64,000 nucleotides of DNA from JAJYRX01 sp041655275 (GCA_041655275.1 JBBAFU010000007.1:92126-156125), one strand, 5' to 3'; numbered from the stretch's first letter, positions 8,692 to 18,203 are shown. Numbers and translations: made by a program. Notes: a model not told the origin generated them from the letters alone.

Positions 8692-9745
8692 CTTGCCGGC
8701 CGGCGAGCTCGTAGGCGTCCACGATGCGCGCCACCAGGGGGTGGCGCACCACGTCACGGCTGGTGAAGCGCGTGATGGCGATGCCGTTCACCTGGTGCAG
8801 GATGTCGATGGCGTGGAGCAGGCCGCTGGTCTGGCCGCGCGGCAGATCCACCTGTGAGGGGTCGCCGTTCACCACGGCCTTGCTGCCGAAGCCGATGCGG
8901 GTCAGAAACATTTTCATCTGCTCGGGCGTGGTGTTCTGGGCTTCGTCCAGAATGACGAAGGCATGGTTGAGCGTGCGCCCGCGCATATAGGCGAGCGGGG
9001 CGATTTCAATCGTCTGCTTCTCGAACATGCGCTGCACACGCTCGAAGCCCATCAGGTCATACAGGGCGTCGTACAGGGGGCGCAGATAGGGGTCCACCTT
9101 CTGGGCCAGGTCGCCCGGCAGGAATCCCAGACGCTCGCCCGCCTCGACGGCGGGGCGTGTCAACACCAGGCGCTCCACCTGGTCGCGCTCGAGCGCGTCT
9201 ATGGCGCAGGCCACGGCCAGCCAGGTCTTGCCCGTGCCCGCCGGGCCGATGCCGAAGGTGATGTCGTGGCGCAGGATCTGGTTCAGGTAGTCGCGCTGGC
9301 GCGGCGTGCGCGGCCGCACATCGGCGCGCGGCGTGCGCAGTTTCAGGCTCTGGTCATCGAGCGGCGGCAGGGGTGCCGTGTCCGGATTCGGCGTTTCAGA
9401 AGCAGGGGCTGCGGGGGCGCTTGCCGGCGTGGCCGGCGGTGCGGCCGTGACGGCGGGTGCTGTTTCCCGGTTACTGGCCAGTTCGACCAGACCCAGCTGG
9501 ATGTCACCCGGGCTCAGTGCCTGGTGTACGGCGCGCCGGTGAAACCATTCCAGAGCTTCCACGGCTTCGGCCGCCCGGGCGCCCGTGACGCTGAAGCGGC
9601 TGCCCCGGCGGCGGATATCCACTTCCAGGCTGTCGGCGATCCGGCGCAGGTTCTCGTCCAGCGGCCCGCACAGGTTGGCCAGATGGGTGTTGTCGCCGTC
9701 CAGGATGACGACTTCAGCCCCCTTGTTGCGCGACGGGCTGCTCAT
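8684..9745 (-). CDS. phoH: PhoH-like ATPase (YbeZ)
   Basis: Cytoplasmic P-loop ATPase/RNA-helicase-like protein of 353 residues that partners YbeY in RNA processing. Residues 1-110 form an N-terminal KH-like region, followed by an Ala/Pro-rich linker (about 110-150) and the PhoH domain with Walker A GIGPAGTGKTWLA and Walker B FVILDEAQNTT. The start codon ATGA overlaps the miaB stop, and its end overlaps ybeY, a compact arrangement typical of this conserved cluster. The Ala/Pro linker is somewhat longer than in E. coli YbeZ but common in Burkholderiales. Confidence 0.93.
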   Translation of the reverse strand: MSSPSRNKGAEVVILDGDNTHLANLCGPLDENLRRIADSLEVDIRRRGSRFSVTGARAAEAVEALEWFHRRAVHQALSPGDIQLGLVELASNRETAPAVTAAPPATPASAPAAPASETPNPDTAPLPPLDDQSLKLRTPRADVRPRTPRQRDYLNQILRHDITFGIGPAGTGKTWLAVACAIDALERDQVERLVLTRPAVEAGERLGFLPGDLAQKVDPYLRPLYDALYDLMGFERVQRMFEKQTIEIAPLAYMRGRTLNHAFVILDEAQNTTPEQMKMFLTRIGFGSKAVVNGDPSQVDLPRGQTSGLLHAIDILHQVNGIAITRFTSRDVVRHPLVARIVDAYELAGRQDA

Positions 9746-11166
9746 GCGGGGCTGGGGGTGGTGTCGTGCACCAGCCGGCCGCGCAGGGTGTTGGCCATGG
9801 CGGCGGTGATGTGTACATCCACGATCTGCCCGACCAGCGCGGCCGGTCCGGCAAAGTTGACGCTGCGGTTCGCCGGGATGCGCCCGGTAAGCTCGCGCGC
9901 ATCGCGTCGCGACGGCCCTTCCACCAGCACGGGCTGTACCGTGCCCACCCAGGCCGCGCTGATGGCCGCGGCCTGCGCGTTGACGAGCGCCTGCAGGCGA
10001 TGCAGGCGTTCCAGCTTGATGTCCTGGGGCAGGTCATCGGGCAGTTCGGCTGCGGGCGTGCCCGGCCTTGCGGAATAGACGAAGGAGAAGGACTGGTCGA
10101 AGCCGACGTCCTGTATCAGCGCCAGCGTCTGCTCGAAATCGGCTTCCGTCTCGCCGGGAAAGCCGACGATGAAATCGGACGACAGCACGATGTCGGGACG
10201 GGCCGCGCGCAGGCGGCGGATGATGGACTTGTATTCCAGGGCGGTGTAGCCGCGCTTCATGGCGGCCAGTACGCGGTCGCTGCCCGATTGCACGGGCAGG
10301 TGCAGGAAGGGGGCCAGACCCGGCAGGCGGCCGTGGGCCTCGATGAGGCGCGTGGTCATTTCCTTGGGGTGCGATGTGGTGTAGCGCAGGCGGGCGATGC
10401 CGGGAATATCGTGCAGGTATTCCAGCAGCATGGCGAAGTCGGCTATTGTGTTCTCCCCCATTGCACCGCGATAGGCGTTCACGTTCTGGCCCAGCAGTGT
10501 GACTTCGCGCACGCCCTGGTCGGCCAGGTCGGCCACGTCGACGAGCACGTCTTCAAACGGCCGCGACATTTCCGGGCCGCGCGTATAGGGCACGACACAG
10601 AAGCTGCAATACTTGCTGCAGCCTTCCATGATGGAGACGAAGGCCGTGGGCCCGTCCACACGTGCCGGCGGCAGATTGTCGAACTTCTCGATTTCGGGAA
10701 AGCTGATGTCGACCTGGGCGCGGTTTTGGCGCCGGCGTTCGCGGATGAGGGCGGGCAGGCGATGCAGGGTCTGCGGGCCGAAGACCACGTCCACATAGGG
10801 CGCGCGCCGCAGTATGGCTTCGCCTTCCTGGCTGGCGACGCAGCCGCCCACGCCGATGATGAGGCCGGGCTTCGCCTCCTTCAGGTGGCGCACGCGCCCC
10901 AGGTCGGAAAACACTTTTTCCTGCGCTTTCTCGCGCACGGAGCAGGTGTTGAACAGGATGATGTCGGCATCGTCCGGCGTGGCCGTGAGCTCGACGCCGA
11001 TGGCGTCATCGAGCACATCGACCATTTTTTCGGAATCGTACTCGTTCATCTGGCAGCCGAAGGTGCGGATGAAGAGTTTGTGCCCGCCGCGTCGCACCAC
11101 CGGGGCGGGCGGAGGCGTGTGATGCACGACGCGTGGCGTGCGCCGCTGGAGCGTAGTTTCTTGCAT
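9742..11166 (-). CDS. miaB: tRNA-2-methylthio-N6-dimethylallyladenosine synthase
   Basis: Radical-SAM methylthiotransferase that converts i6A37 to ms2i6A37 in tRNAs reading UNN codons. N-terminal UPF0004 domain with the three auxiliary-cluster cysteines (FGCQMNEYDS, NTCSVREKA, GGCVASQEG), the radical-SAM cluster GCSKYCSFC (C-x3-C-x2-C) at about residue 170, and a C-terminal TRAM domain. I take the ATG at 11166 (474 residues), two bases after the secF stop; a GTG at 11184 is also in frame and would overlap secF. It sits directly behind secF, joining the sec cluster and the ybeZYX-lnt cluster. Confidence 0.93.
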   Translation of the reverse strand: MQETTLQRRTPRVVHHTPPPAPVVRRGGHKLFIRTFGCQMNEYDSEKMVDVLDDAIGVELTATPDDADIILFNTCSVREKAQEKVFSDLGRVRHLKEAKPGLIIGVGGCVASQEGEAILRRAPYVDVVFGPQTLHRLPALIRERRRQNRAQVDISFPEIEKFDNLPPARVDGPTAFVSIMEGCSKYCSFCVVPYTRGPEMSRPFEDVLVDVADLADQGVREVTLLGQNVNAYRGAMGENTIADFAMLLEYLHDIPGIARLRYTTSHPKEMTTRLIEAHGRLPGLAPFLHLPVQSGSDRVLAAMKRGYTALEYKSIIRRLRAARPDIVLSSDFIVGFPGETEADFEQTLALIQDVGFDQSFSFVYSARPGTPAAELPDDLPQDIKLERLHRLQALVNAQAAAISAAWVGTVQPVLVEGPSRRDARELTGRIPANRSVNFAGPAALVGQIVDVHITAAMANTLRGRLVHDTTPSPA

Positions 11167-11167
11167 A

Positions 11168-12103
11168 TCAGCCGATCTCTGCACTCGGGTCGTCCTTCTT
11201 CACAGGCTTGACCAGGTCTTCCCGTTTCACGCCCAGCCACATGGCGATGGCGGCGGCCACGAAGACCGAGGAATAGATGCCGAACCAGATGCCGATCGTC
11301 AGTGCCAGCGAGAAATAATGCAGCGTGGGGCCGCCGAAGAAGAACATGGCCAGCACCATGATCTGCGTCGAGCCGTGTGTGATCACGGTGCGCGAAATCG
11401 TCTGGGTGATGGCGCTGTTGATGATCTCCTGTACATCGGACTTGCGCTGCTTGCGGAAGTTTTCCCGGATACGGTCCATGATAACCACGGATTCGTTCAC
11501 CGAATAGCCCAGCACGGCCAGCACGCCGGCCAGTACCGAGAGCGAGAACTCCCACTGGAACAGCGCGAAGAAGCCCAGGATGATGACCACGTCATGCAGG
11601 TTGGCCACCACCCCGGCCACGGCAAACTTCCATTCGAAGCGGAAAGCCAGGTAGACCATGATGCCGATGACGACCACCAGCAGGGCCATGAGCCCGTTGT
11701 GCACCAGTTCCTGACCCACCTGGGGGCCCACGAACTCCACACGGCGCAGCTCGGCATCGGCATGGGCGGCCTGCAGGCCCTTCAGGATGGCTTCGCTCTG
11801 TGCCGCCGAGCTTTCGCCGGTGCGTACCGGCAGGCGGATGAGCACATCACGCGAGGTGCCGAAGTTGGCCACCTGGAAGTCGGTATAGCCGAGCCCGGCG
11901 ATGCTGTCGCGGATCTCGTCGATCTGGGCGGGCTGCGCATAGTTGACTTCCATGACCGTGCCGCCGGTGAACTCGATCGACAGGTTGAAGCCGCGCAGCA
12001 CGATGAAGATGACCGCCAGCGTGAAGAAGGTCAGGCTGATCAGGTTCAGCACCAGCGCGTGGCGCATGAACGGGATGGTACGGTGGATGCGGAAAAATTC
12101 CAT
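11168..12103 (-). CDS. secF: Protein translocase subunit SecF
   Basis: Inner-membrane subunit of the SecDF-YajC complex that uses the proton gradient to assist late steps of Sec export. 311 residues with six membrane segments; the first is at about residues 18-40 and the characteristic FTGGTVMEV lies at the start of the periplasmic domain. The second half carries segments including GYSVNESVVIMDRIRENF, a motif shared by RND-fold SecF. Gene order yajC-secD-secF is canonical. The gap to secD is 39 bases. Confidence 0.94.
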   Translation of the reverse strand: MEFFRIHRTIPFMRHALVLNLISLTFFTLAVIFIVLRGFNLSIEFTGGTVMEVNYAQPAQIDEIRDSIAGLGYTDFQVANFGTSRDVLIRLPVRTGESSAAQSEAILKGLQAAHADAELRRVEFVGPQVGQELVHNGLMALLVVVIGIMVYLAFRFEWKFAVAGVVANLHDVVIILGFFALFQWEFSLSVLAGVLAVLGYSVNESVVIMDRIRENFRKQRKSDVQEIINSAITQTISRTVITHGSTQIMVLAMFFFGGPTLHYFSLALTIGIWFGIYSSVFVAAAIAMWLGVKREDLVKPVKKDDPSAEIG

Positions 12104-12142
12104 GGGGGTCTCTGTCTGGGTCTGTGCCTGTCTCTGCCGGTG

Positions 12143-14011
12143 TTACTCGGGTTTCCAGATCTGGCCGATGGAGATGACCTTGAGCTTGCGCTGGCGGCCG
12201 TACCAGAGGTTGGCCAGGGCGCGCACGCCCACGACCGAGGAGAACATGGACGTCAATATGCCGATGGTGTGTACCACGGCAAAGCCGCGCACCGGCCCGG
12301 TGCCGAAGGCCAGCAGGGCCAGGCCCACGATTAGGCTGGTGAGGTTGGAGTCCATGATGGTGGCCCAGGCGCGGTCGAAGCCCAGGAAGATGGCCTGCTG
12401 CGGGGGTTGCCCCGCGCGCAGTTCTTCACGTATTCGCTCGTTGATGAGCACGTTGGCGTCGATGGCCATGCCCAGTGTGAGCGCCAGCGCGGCAATGCCG
12501 GGCAGGGTGAGCGTGGCCTGCAGCATGGACAGGATGGCGATCAGCAGCACCACGTTGAAGATCAGGCCCAGCGTCGAGAACACGCCGAACAGGTGGTAGT
12601 ACAGCATGATGAAGCTGGCCATCACGATGAAGCCGTAGAGCGTGGAATTGAAGCCCTTCCTGATGTTGTCGGCACCCAGGCTGGGGCCGATGGTGCGCTC
12701 TTCGATGATGTTCATGGGCGCCGCCAGGGCGCCGGCACGCAGCAGCAGAGCAATATCGGCCGCTTCCTGCGCATTCATGCTGCCGGTGATCTGTACCTGG
12801 CCGCCGGGAATTTCGGTGCGGATGACGGGCGCCGTGACCACTTCTCCCTTGTTGTTCTCGAACAGGAGTATGGCCATGCGCTTGTTGATGTTGTTGCGCG
12901 TGACATCGCGGAAGATGCGCGCGCCCTTGGAATCCAGCGTCAGGTTGACCGAAGGCTGCTGGGTCTGCTGGTCGCGCCCGGGCTGGGCATCCTGCAGGTT
13001 TTCACCCGTGAGGATGACCTGGCGGCGCAGCAGCAGGGGATGGCCGTCGCGATCGCTATAGCGCTCCAGCCCGAAAGGCACCGTGCCTTCGCGCAGCGCA
13101 GTCTGTGCGGCGGGCGAATCATCCACCATGCGGATTTCCAGCGTGGCCGTGCGCCCCAGGATTTCCTTGGCCTTGGCCACGTCCTGCACGCCCGGCAGCT
13201 GCACGATGATGCGGTCCGAACCCTGCTGCTGGATCACGGGCTCGGCCACGCCCAGCTCGTTGATGCGGTTGTGCAGGGTGGTGATGTTCTGCGTCAGGGC
13301 ATGGCTCTGTACCTGGGTGATGGCGGCGTCGGTGAGCCGGCCGGTGAGCAGCCAGTCGGCGCCGCTTTGCCCGCTGGTGGTGAACTGCATGTCGGGCATG
13401 GCGCGGCGCAGCTCACTGGCGCCCTTGTCGCGCTCGGCCTCGTTGGCAAAGCTGACGATGATGGAAAGCTCGCTGCGCTCCACGCCGGTGGTGCGCAGCT
13501 TGGCTTCACGCAGCACGTTGCGCGCGTCGCTCGCCAGCGTGTCATAACGCCCCGTGAGCGCACCGTGCATATCCACCTGCAGCAGGAAGTGCACGCCGCC
13601 GCGCAGGTCCAGCCCCAGGTGCATGGGCCCGGCGCCGATGGCCGACAGCCAGTTGGGCGAGGCCGGCATCAGGTTGAGCGCGACGGTGTAGTCGGGGTTC
13701 TCGGGATCGGGGTTCAGCGCCTGTTCGATGACATCCTTGGCGGTGAGCTGGGTGTCGGTGGACCCGAAGCGCACGCGCACGGTGCCCACCGGGCCGTTCT
13801 GCTCGAAAGTGCCGCCCGTACTCTGGATGCCCGCCTGCTGCAGCAGGCCCTCGACCCGGTCGAGCATGGCGGGTTCTATCTTGACCGTGGACTTGGCGCC
13901 CGCCACCTGCACGGCGGGAGACTCGCCGAAGAAATTGGGCAGGGTGTACAGCACGCCGATGAGGGCGGCCGCCAAGACGATGAGATATTTCCAGAGGGGG
14001 TAGCGATTCAT
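12143..14011 (-). CDS. secD: Protein translocase subunit SecD
   Basis: Larger subunit of SecDF, 622 residues, matching family length. One N-terminal membrane segment (about 8-25), the P1 periplasmic head, and five C-terminal segments starting near residue 455. Family motifs include LGLDLRGGVHFLLQVDM near residue 115, GERTIGPSLG-like ERTIGPSLGAD before the membrane half, and GMAIDANVLINERIREELR in the RND core. Separated from yajC by only three bases, so the two are cotranscribed and probably cotranslated in sequence. Confidence 0.95.
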   Translation of the reverse strand: MNRYPLWKYLIVLAAALIGVLYTLPNFFGESPAVQVAGAKSTVKIEPAMLDRVEGLLQQAGIQSTGGTFEQNGPVGTVRVRFGSTDTQLTAKDVIEQALNPDPENPDYTVALNLMPASPNWLSAIGAGPMHLGLDLRGGVHFLLQVDMHGALTGRYDTLASDARNVLREAKLRTTGVERSELSIIVSFANEAERDKGASELRRAMPDMQFTTSGQSGADWLLTGRLTDAAITQVQSHALTQNITTLHNRINELGVAEPVIQQQGSDRIIVQLPGVQDVAKAKEILGRTATLEIRMVDDSPAAQTALREGTVPFGLERYSDRDGHPLLLRRQVILTGENLQDAQPGRDQQTQQPSVNLTLDSKGARIFRDVTRNNINKRMAILLFENNKGEVVTAPVIRTEIPGGQVQITGSMNAQEAADIALLLRAGALAAPMNIIEERTIGPSLGADNIRKGFNSTLYGFIVMASFIMLYYHLFGVFSTLGLIFNVVLLIAILSMLQATLTLPGIAALALTLGMAIDANVLINERIREELRAGQPPQQAIFLGFDRAWATIMDSNLTSLIVGLALLAFGTGPVRGFAVVHTIGILTSMFSSVVGVRALANLWYGRQRKLKVISIGQIWKPE

Positions 14012-14014
14012 GAT

Positions 14015-14368
14015 TTACAGGGCTTTGAGCGTGCCTTTGGGCAGCACCGAGGTCACGGAGTTGCGTTGCAGTATGGTCTCGACGGGCTTGTCGCCCATTT
14101 CACCGATCTGCACGGTGATGTACTGGTCACCGACCTTGGTGACCTTGCCCAGCATGCCGCCGGCGGTGATGACTTCATCGCCCTTGGCGAGCGCCGCCAC
14201 CAGGTTGCGATGTTCCTTCTGGCGTTTCATCTGGGGGCGGATCATCAGAAAATATAACACCACGAACATCAGGATGATGGGCAGCATGCCCATCAGCGGA
14301 TTGGCTTCGGCGCCGGCCTGGGCCGGAATGAGGGTCAGGCTGTCGGTCAGGGTATTGATCAGGGACAT
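14015..14368 (-). CDS. yajC: Preprotein translocase subunit YajC
   Basis: Small single-pass membrane protein (117 residues) of the SecDF-YajC complex. One hydrophobic segment at about residues 26-45 (MLPIILMFVVLYFLMIRPQ) ends in the conserved FLMIRPQMKRQKEH motif; the C-terminal cytosolic part contains GDEVITAGGMLGKV, another family hallmark. It precedes secD by three bases and follows tgt with a 51-base gap, the canonical order. Confidence 0.95.
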   Translation of the reverse strand: MSLINTLTDSLTLIPAQAGAEANPLMGMLPIILMFVVLYFLMIRPQMKRQKEHRNLVAALAKGDEVITAGGMLGKVTKVGDQYITVQIGEMGDKPVETILQRNSVTSVLPKGTLKAL

Positions 14369-14419
14369 CTAGGGTCTCCAGCAGGTTGGGCTCAACCGGT
14401 TATTGTAGCGATTTCCTGC

Positions 14420-15571
14420 CTATGCGATGCCGACGGCGCGCTGCTGGTGGAAGTGTTCGCGCCATTGGCGGAAACGGCCTTCGGCAATCGCCTCGCGCAT
14501 GGACTGCATGAGCGTCAGGTAATAGTGCAGGTTGTGGATGGTATTCAGGCGTGCGCCGGTGATCTCCTGTGTGCGCTGCAGGTGGTGCAGATAGGCGCGT
14601 GAAAAGTGCCGGCAGGTGTGGCAGCGGCAGTCCTCGTCCAGCGGGCGCGTGTCGTCGCGATAGCGCGCATTGCGTATCTTGATGTCGCCGTGGCGCGTGA
14701 ACAGCCAGCCGTTGCGGGCGTTGCGCGTGGGCATCACGCAGTCGAACATGTCCACGCCTTGCGCCACACCGGCCACCAGGTCTTCGGGCGTGCCCACGCC
14801 CATCAGGTAGCGCGGCGCGTGTGTGGGCATGCGCGGCGTGATGTGCGCCAGTATGCGCAGCATGTCTTCCTTGGGCTCGCCCACCGACAGGCCGCCGATG
14901 GCATAGCCGGGAAAGCCGATATCGGTGAGCCCGGCCAGCGATTCGTCACGCAGGGCTTCAAACATGCCGCCCTGGACGATGCCGAACAGGGCGTTGGGGT
15001 TGGCGGCCGCGTCAAAGGCCTGGCGCGAGCGCCGCGCCCAGCGCAGCGACATGCGCATGGACTGCGCGGCCTCGTCGACCGTCGCGATGCGATCGCCCAC
15101 CTGATACGGCGTGCATTCGTCCAGCACCATGGCAATGTCGGAATTCAGCGCCGTCTGTATGCGCATGGACTCCTCGGGTGACAGGAAAAGCCGCCGCCCG
15201 TCGATGGGCGAGGCAAAGTGCACGCCTTCCTCGGTGATGCGGCGCAGGCCCTGCAGGCTGAAGATCTGGAAGCCGCCGGAGTCCGTGAGTATGGGCTTGT
15301 GCCACTGCATGAAGCCGTGCAGGCCGCCGTGGCTGCCGATGATGTCCGTGCCCGGGCGCAGCCAGAGGTGGAAAGTGTTGCCCAGCACGATCTGTGCACC
15401 CAGGCCTTCGAGCTCGGCGGGCAGCATGGCTTTCACGGTCCCGTAGGTGCCCACCGGCATGAAGACGGGCGTATGCACCACGCCGTGGTTGAGCGTCAGG
15501 CGGGCGTGGCGTGCGGCGCCGTCGGTGGCCAGCACGCTGAATTCCAGGCCGCTCATTTTCGGGCCGCTCAT
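14420..15571 (-). CDS. tgt: Queuine tRNA-ribosyltransferase (TGT)
   Basis: Exchanges guanine-34 for preQ1 in tRNAs with GUN anticodons, in the queuosine pathway. 383 residues, standard for bacterial TGT. Catalytic region LTDSGGFQIFSL (nucleobase binding) and the nucleophile-containing segment GVDMFDCVMPTRNARNG are present, and the zinc site CRCHTC followed by a downstream His (HHL) is complete near the C-terminus. The start ATG at 15571 overlaps the queA stop (ATGA); a second in-frame ATG five codons later is an alternative start. Confidence 0.95.
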   Translation of the reverse strand: MSGPKMSGLEFSVLATDGAARHARLTLNHGVVHTPVFMPVGTYGTVKAMLPAELEGLGAQIVLGNTFHLWLRPGTDIIGSHGGLHGFMQWHKPILTDSGGFQIFSLQGLRRITEEGVHFASPIDGRRLFLSPEESMRIQTALNSDIAMVLDECTPYQVGDRIATVDEAAQSMRMSLRWARRSRQAFDAAANPNALFGIVQGGMFEALRDESLAGLTDIGFPGYAIGGLSVGEPKEDMLRILAHITPRMPTHAPRYLMGVGTPEDLVAGVAQGVDMFDCVMPTRNARNGWLFTRHGDIKIRNARYRDDTRPLDEDCRCHTCRHFSRAYLHHLQRTQEITGARLNTIHNLHYYLTLMQSMREAIAEGRFRQWREHFHQQRAVGIA

Positions 15572-16653
15572 GCTTTGGGGCTCTCGATGAACATGGCATC
15601 ACCATAGCTGAAGAAGCGATAGCGCGACTGTACCGCATGGGCATAGGCGCGCCGTATGGGGTCCATGCCGGCCAGGGCTGACACCATCATCAGCAGCGTG
15701 GACTGGGGCAGGTGGAAGTTGGTGAGCAGGGCGTCCACCCAGCGGAAGCGGTAGCCGGGCACGATGAACAGGCGTGTGTCGCCGTGCAGGCCGCCGCAGC
15801 CCGCTGCGTCTTTATCCACCTCGAGCCGGGCGGCGGCCGATTCCAGCGCGCGTGCCGAGGTCGTGCCGATGGCGATGATGCGCCCGCCGCGAGCCCGGGT
15901 GGCCGCAATGCGCGCCAGGGTTTCTGCACTCAGGTGATAGCGCTCGGCGTGCATGATGTGTTCCTCCAGCCGTTCTGTGCGTACGGGCTGGAAAGTGCCG
16001 GCACCCACGTGCAGCGTCAGGAAGGCCCGGCCTATGCCCTGGTCGTCCAGGCGGTCCAGCATGGCCTGGTCGAAATGCAGGCCGGCGGTGGGCGCCGCCA
16101 CGGCGCCTTCCGCACGGGCGTACACGGTCTGGTAGCGCTTGTCGTCCTCGGGGCCGGCCGCGTGGGTGATGTAAGGGGGCAGGGGCGTGGCGCCGTGGCG
16201 TGCCAGGGTCTGGGCCACCGGCGCGTTGAACGCCAGCAGGAACAGGGCGTCCTCGCGACCGATCACGGTGGCCTGCACCTGTTCTTCGGCCAGCAGCAGG
16301 GTGGTGCCGGGGCGCGGCGCCTTGCTCGCACGCACATGGGCCCAGGCCCGGTGGCCCGCCCGGCCTTCATGGTCCCCGGCGTCCGCAACGATGCGTTCGA
16401 CCAGCACTTCCACTTTGCCGCCACTGGCCTTGTGCCCCGTCAGTCTGGCCTTGATGACCCGGGTGTCATTGAAGACAAGGAGGTCGTCCGGGCGCAGCAG
16501 TGCCGGGAAGTCGGTAAACTGGCGATCGTGCAGGGCGCCGGCGGCGTCCAGGTGCAGCAGGCGGCCGGCCGTGCGATCGGCGGCCGGCGTCTGGGCGATC
16601 AGTTCGGGCGGCAGGAAGTAGTCGAAATGCGACAGCGCGAGTTCAGGATTCAA
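15568..16653 (-). CDS. queA: S-adenosylmethionine:tRNA ribosyltransferase-isomerase
   Basis: Converts preQ1-34 in tRNA to epoxyqueuosine using the ribosyl part of SAM; acts right after Tgt. 361 residues, full length for the family, with DYFLPPELIAQTP at the N-terminus, LLVFNDTRVIKARL, AAPTAGLHFD, and FLTLHVGAGTFQPVR. The best start is a TTG at 16653, because no ATG or GTG lies suitably close to the conserved N-terminus and I see no clear Shine-Dalgarno. The start codon sits in a 14-base tandem duplication (see that feature). First gene of the ten-gene minus-strand run. Confidence 0.92.
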   Translation of the reverse strand: MNPELALSHFDYFLPPELIAQTPAADRTAGRLLHLDAAGALHDRQFTDFPALLRPDDLLVFNDTRVIKARLTGHKASGGKVEVLVERIVADAGDHEGRAGHRAWAHVRASKAPRPGTTLLLAEEQVQATVIGREDALFLLAFNAPVAQTLARHGATPLPPYITHAAGPEDDKRYQTVYARAEGAVAAPTAGLHFDQAMLDRLDDQGIGRAFLTLHVGAGTFQPVRTERLEEHIMHAERYHLSAETLARIAATRARGGRIIAIGTTSARALESAAARLEVDKDAAGCGGLHGDTRLFIVPGYRFRWVDALLTNFHLPQSTLLMMVSALAGMDPIRRAYAHAVQSRYRFFSYGDAMFIESPKA

Positions 16654-16671
16654 GATTCGGGATTCAAGATT
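16646..16671. repeat. Direct repeat, 14-base period, at the queA start
   Basis: The 12-mer GGATTCAAGATT occurs at 16646-16657 and again at 16660-16671, a period of 14 bases. On the minus strand each copy contains a TTG, and the first-read in-frame TTG of queA is in one of them. The repeat occupies most of the 56-base interval between the divergent queA and dacB genes and so also part of the queA leader. Confidence 0.8.
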
Positions 16672-16709
16672 ATGGGTTCACAGCAGGCAAAGGGTGCAGG
16701 GCGGAAATC

Positions 16710-18203
16710 ATGAGAGGGCACACTATTTTAGCCGCAGCAGTCCGCCGGGTCAGGCGGCTTTGCCGCAGTGGTCTGGCAGGGCTCGCCGGCCTGGCTCTCG
16801 GCCTGGGCCTTGGTTTTGCCTTGCCGGCGTCGCCCGCCGCCGCCCAGGCCTTGCCCGCCGACTTGCAGGCCGCCTGGAAGAAGACCGGGCTGCCGCTGTC
16901 GGCGCTGTCGCTGCAGGTCCGCGAGGTGGGGGGCCGCAATCTGCTGTCCGTGGATGCCGGCAGCGCGCGCAACCCGGCTTCGGTCATGAAGATGGTGACG
17001 ACCTGGGCCGGCCTGCTGGGCCTGGGCCCGGAATATCGCTGGCGTACCGGGCTGCTGCTCGACAAGGGCGTGCAGGTGGACGGGCAGGGCAGCCTGGCCG
17101 GCCCGCTCTATATCCGTGCTTCGGGTGATCCCCAGCTGTCGGTGCAGGACCTGTGGTCGCTGCTGCGTGAACTGCGGCTGCGCGGCATCAAGAACTTGTC
17201 GGAAGTGGTCATAGACCGCTCCATCTTCGGCGCCGTGACCATCGATACCGGCGCTTTCGATGGCGAAGCCGACCGGCCCTACAATGCCAGCCCCGACGCC
17301 CTCATGGTGGGACTGGGCGCACTGCGCCTGTTCTTCTATCCGGATACGGAAGGCCGCAAGTGGGTGGCGGTGCCCGATCCGGCCATCCCGGGCCTGCAGC
17401 TCGAAGGCGGGCTTGCCTGGGGCACGGGTGCCTGTCCCGGACCGCCGCGCCCGCGCACCCGCATTGATGTCCGCGACGGCCAGGCGCGCATTGCGCTGGA
17501 AGGCGAGGTGGCGGCCGGCTGTGATGCCTTCAGCGCCTGGCGTGTGGCGCTGGACCAGCCGGCGTATTTTGCCCAGGTCTTCCGCCTGCTGTGGCGCGAA
17601 CTGGGCGGCACGCTGGCGCGCGATATCCGCGACGGTACTGTACCGGCGGATGCCCGGCTCGTCGCCTGGCATGATTCCCCGCCGCTGGCCGATCTGATCC
17701 GCAAGGTGAACAAGCTGAGCAACAATGTCATGGCGCGCAATCTGCTGCTCAGTCTGGGCGCGGCGGTGAAGGGCCCGGGGGCAACGCCGGCGTCCGGTGC
17801 GCAGGCGGCACTGGAGCTGCTGGCCGCCGAGCAGGTGGATGTGCGCGGCTGGTTCATCGACAACGGTGCCGGTCTGTCGCGCTCGGCGCGGCTCACGGCC
17901 GGCGGCCTGGCCGACATGCTCGACAAGGCCTGGCACTCTCCCCTCATGCCGGAATTCGTGTCTTCGCTCGCCATCTCGGGCGTGGATGGCACCATGCGGC
18001 GCCGTCTGGGCAAGAGCGCGGCGCGCGGCATGGCGCATCTGAAGACGGGCACCCTGCGCGATGCCCGCGCCCTGGCCGGCTATGTGCAGGGCCGGGACGG
18101 AAAGCGCTATATTCTCGTGAGCCTGGTCAATCACGATCAGGCGATTGCCGCCAGAGTCTTCGAGGATGCCCTCGTTGCCTGGCTGGTGGCCCGCCAGGAC
18201 TGA
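16710..18203 (+). CDS. dacB: D-alanyl-D-alanine carboxypeptidase/endopeptidase (PBP4 family)
   Basis: Periplasmic serine peptidase of family S13 that trims or cleaves peptidoglycan cross-links. 497 residues with a twin-basic, long hydrophobic signal peptide ending around residue 45 (ASPAAAQA). The penicillin-binding motifs are in order: SVMK (SxxK, nucleophile Ser) at about residue 91, SNN (SxN) near residue 335, and KTG near residue 440, separated by the large insertion typical of PBP4. Divergent from queA and followed two bases after its stop by upp. Confidence 0.93.
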   Translation: MRGHTILAAAVRRVRRLCRSGLAGLAGLALGLGLGFALPASPAAAQALPADLQAAWKKTGLPLSALSLQVREVGGRNLLSVDAGSARNPASVMKMVTTWAGLLGLGPEYRWRTGLLLDKGVQVDGQGSLAGPLYIRASGDPQLSVQDLWSLLRELRLRGIKNLSEVVIDRSIFGAVTIDTGAFDGEADRPYNASPDALMVGLGALRLFFYPDTEGRKWVAVPDPAIPGLQLEGGLAWGTGACPGPPRPRTRIDVRDGQARIALEGEVAAGCDAFSAWRVALDQPAYFAQVFRLLWRELGGTLARDIRDGTVPADARLVAWHDSPPLADLIRKVNKLSNNVMARNLLLSLGAAVKGPGATPASGAQAALELLAAEQVDVRGWFIDNGAGLSRSARLTAGGLADMLDKAWHSPLMPEFVSSLAISGVDGTMRRRLGKSAARGMAHLKTGTLRDARALAGYVQGRDGKRYILVSLVNHDQAIAARVFEDALVAWLVARQD

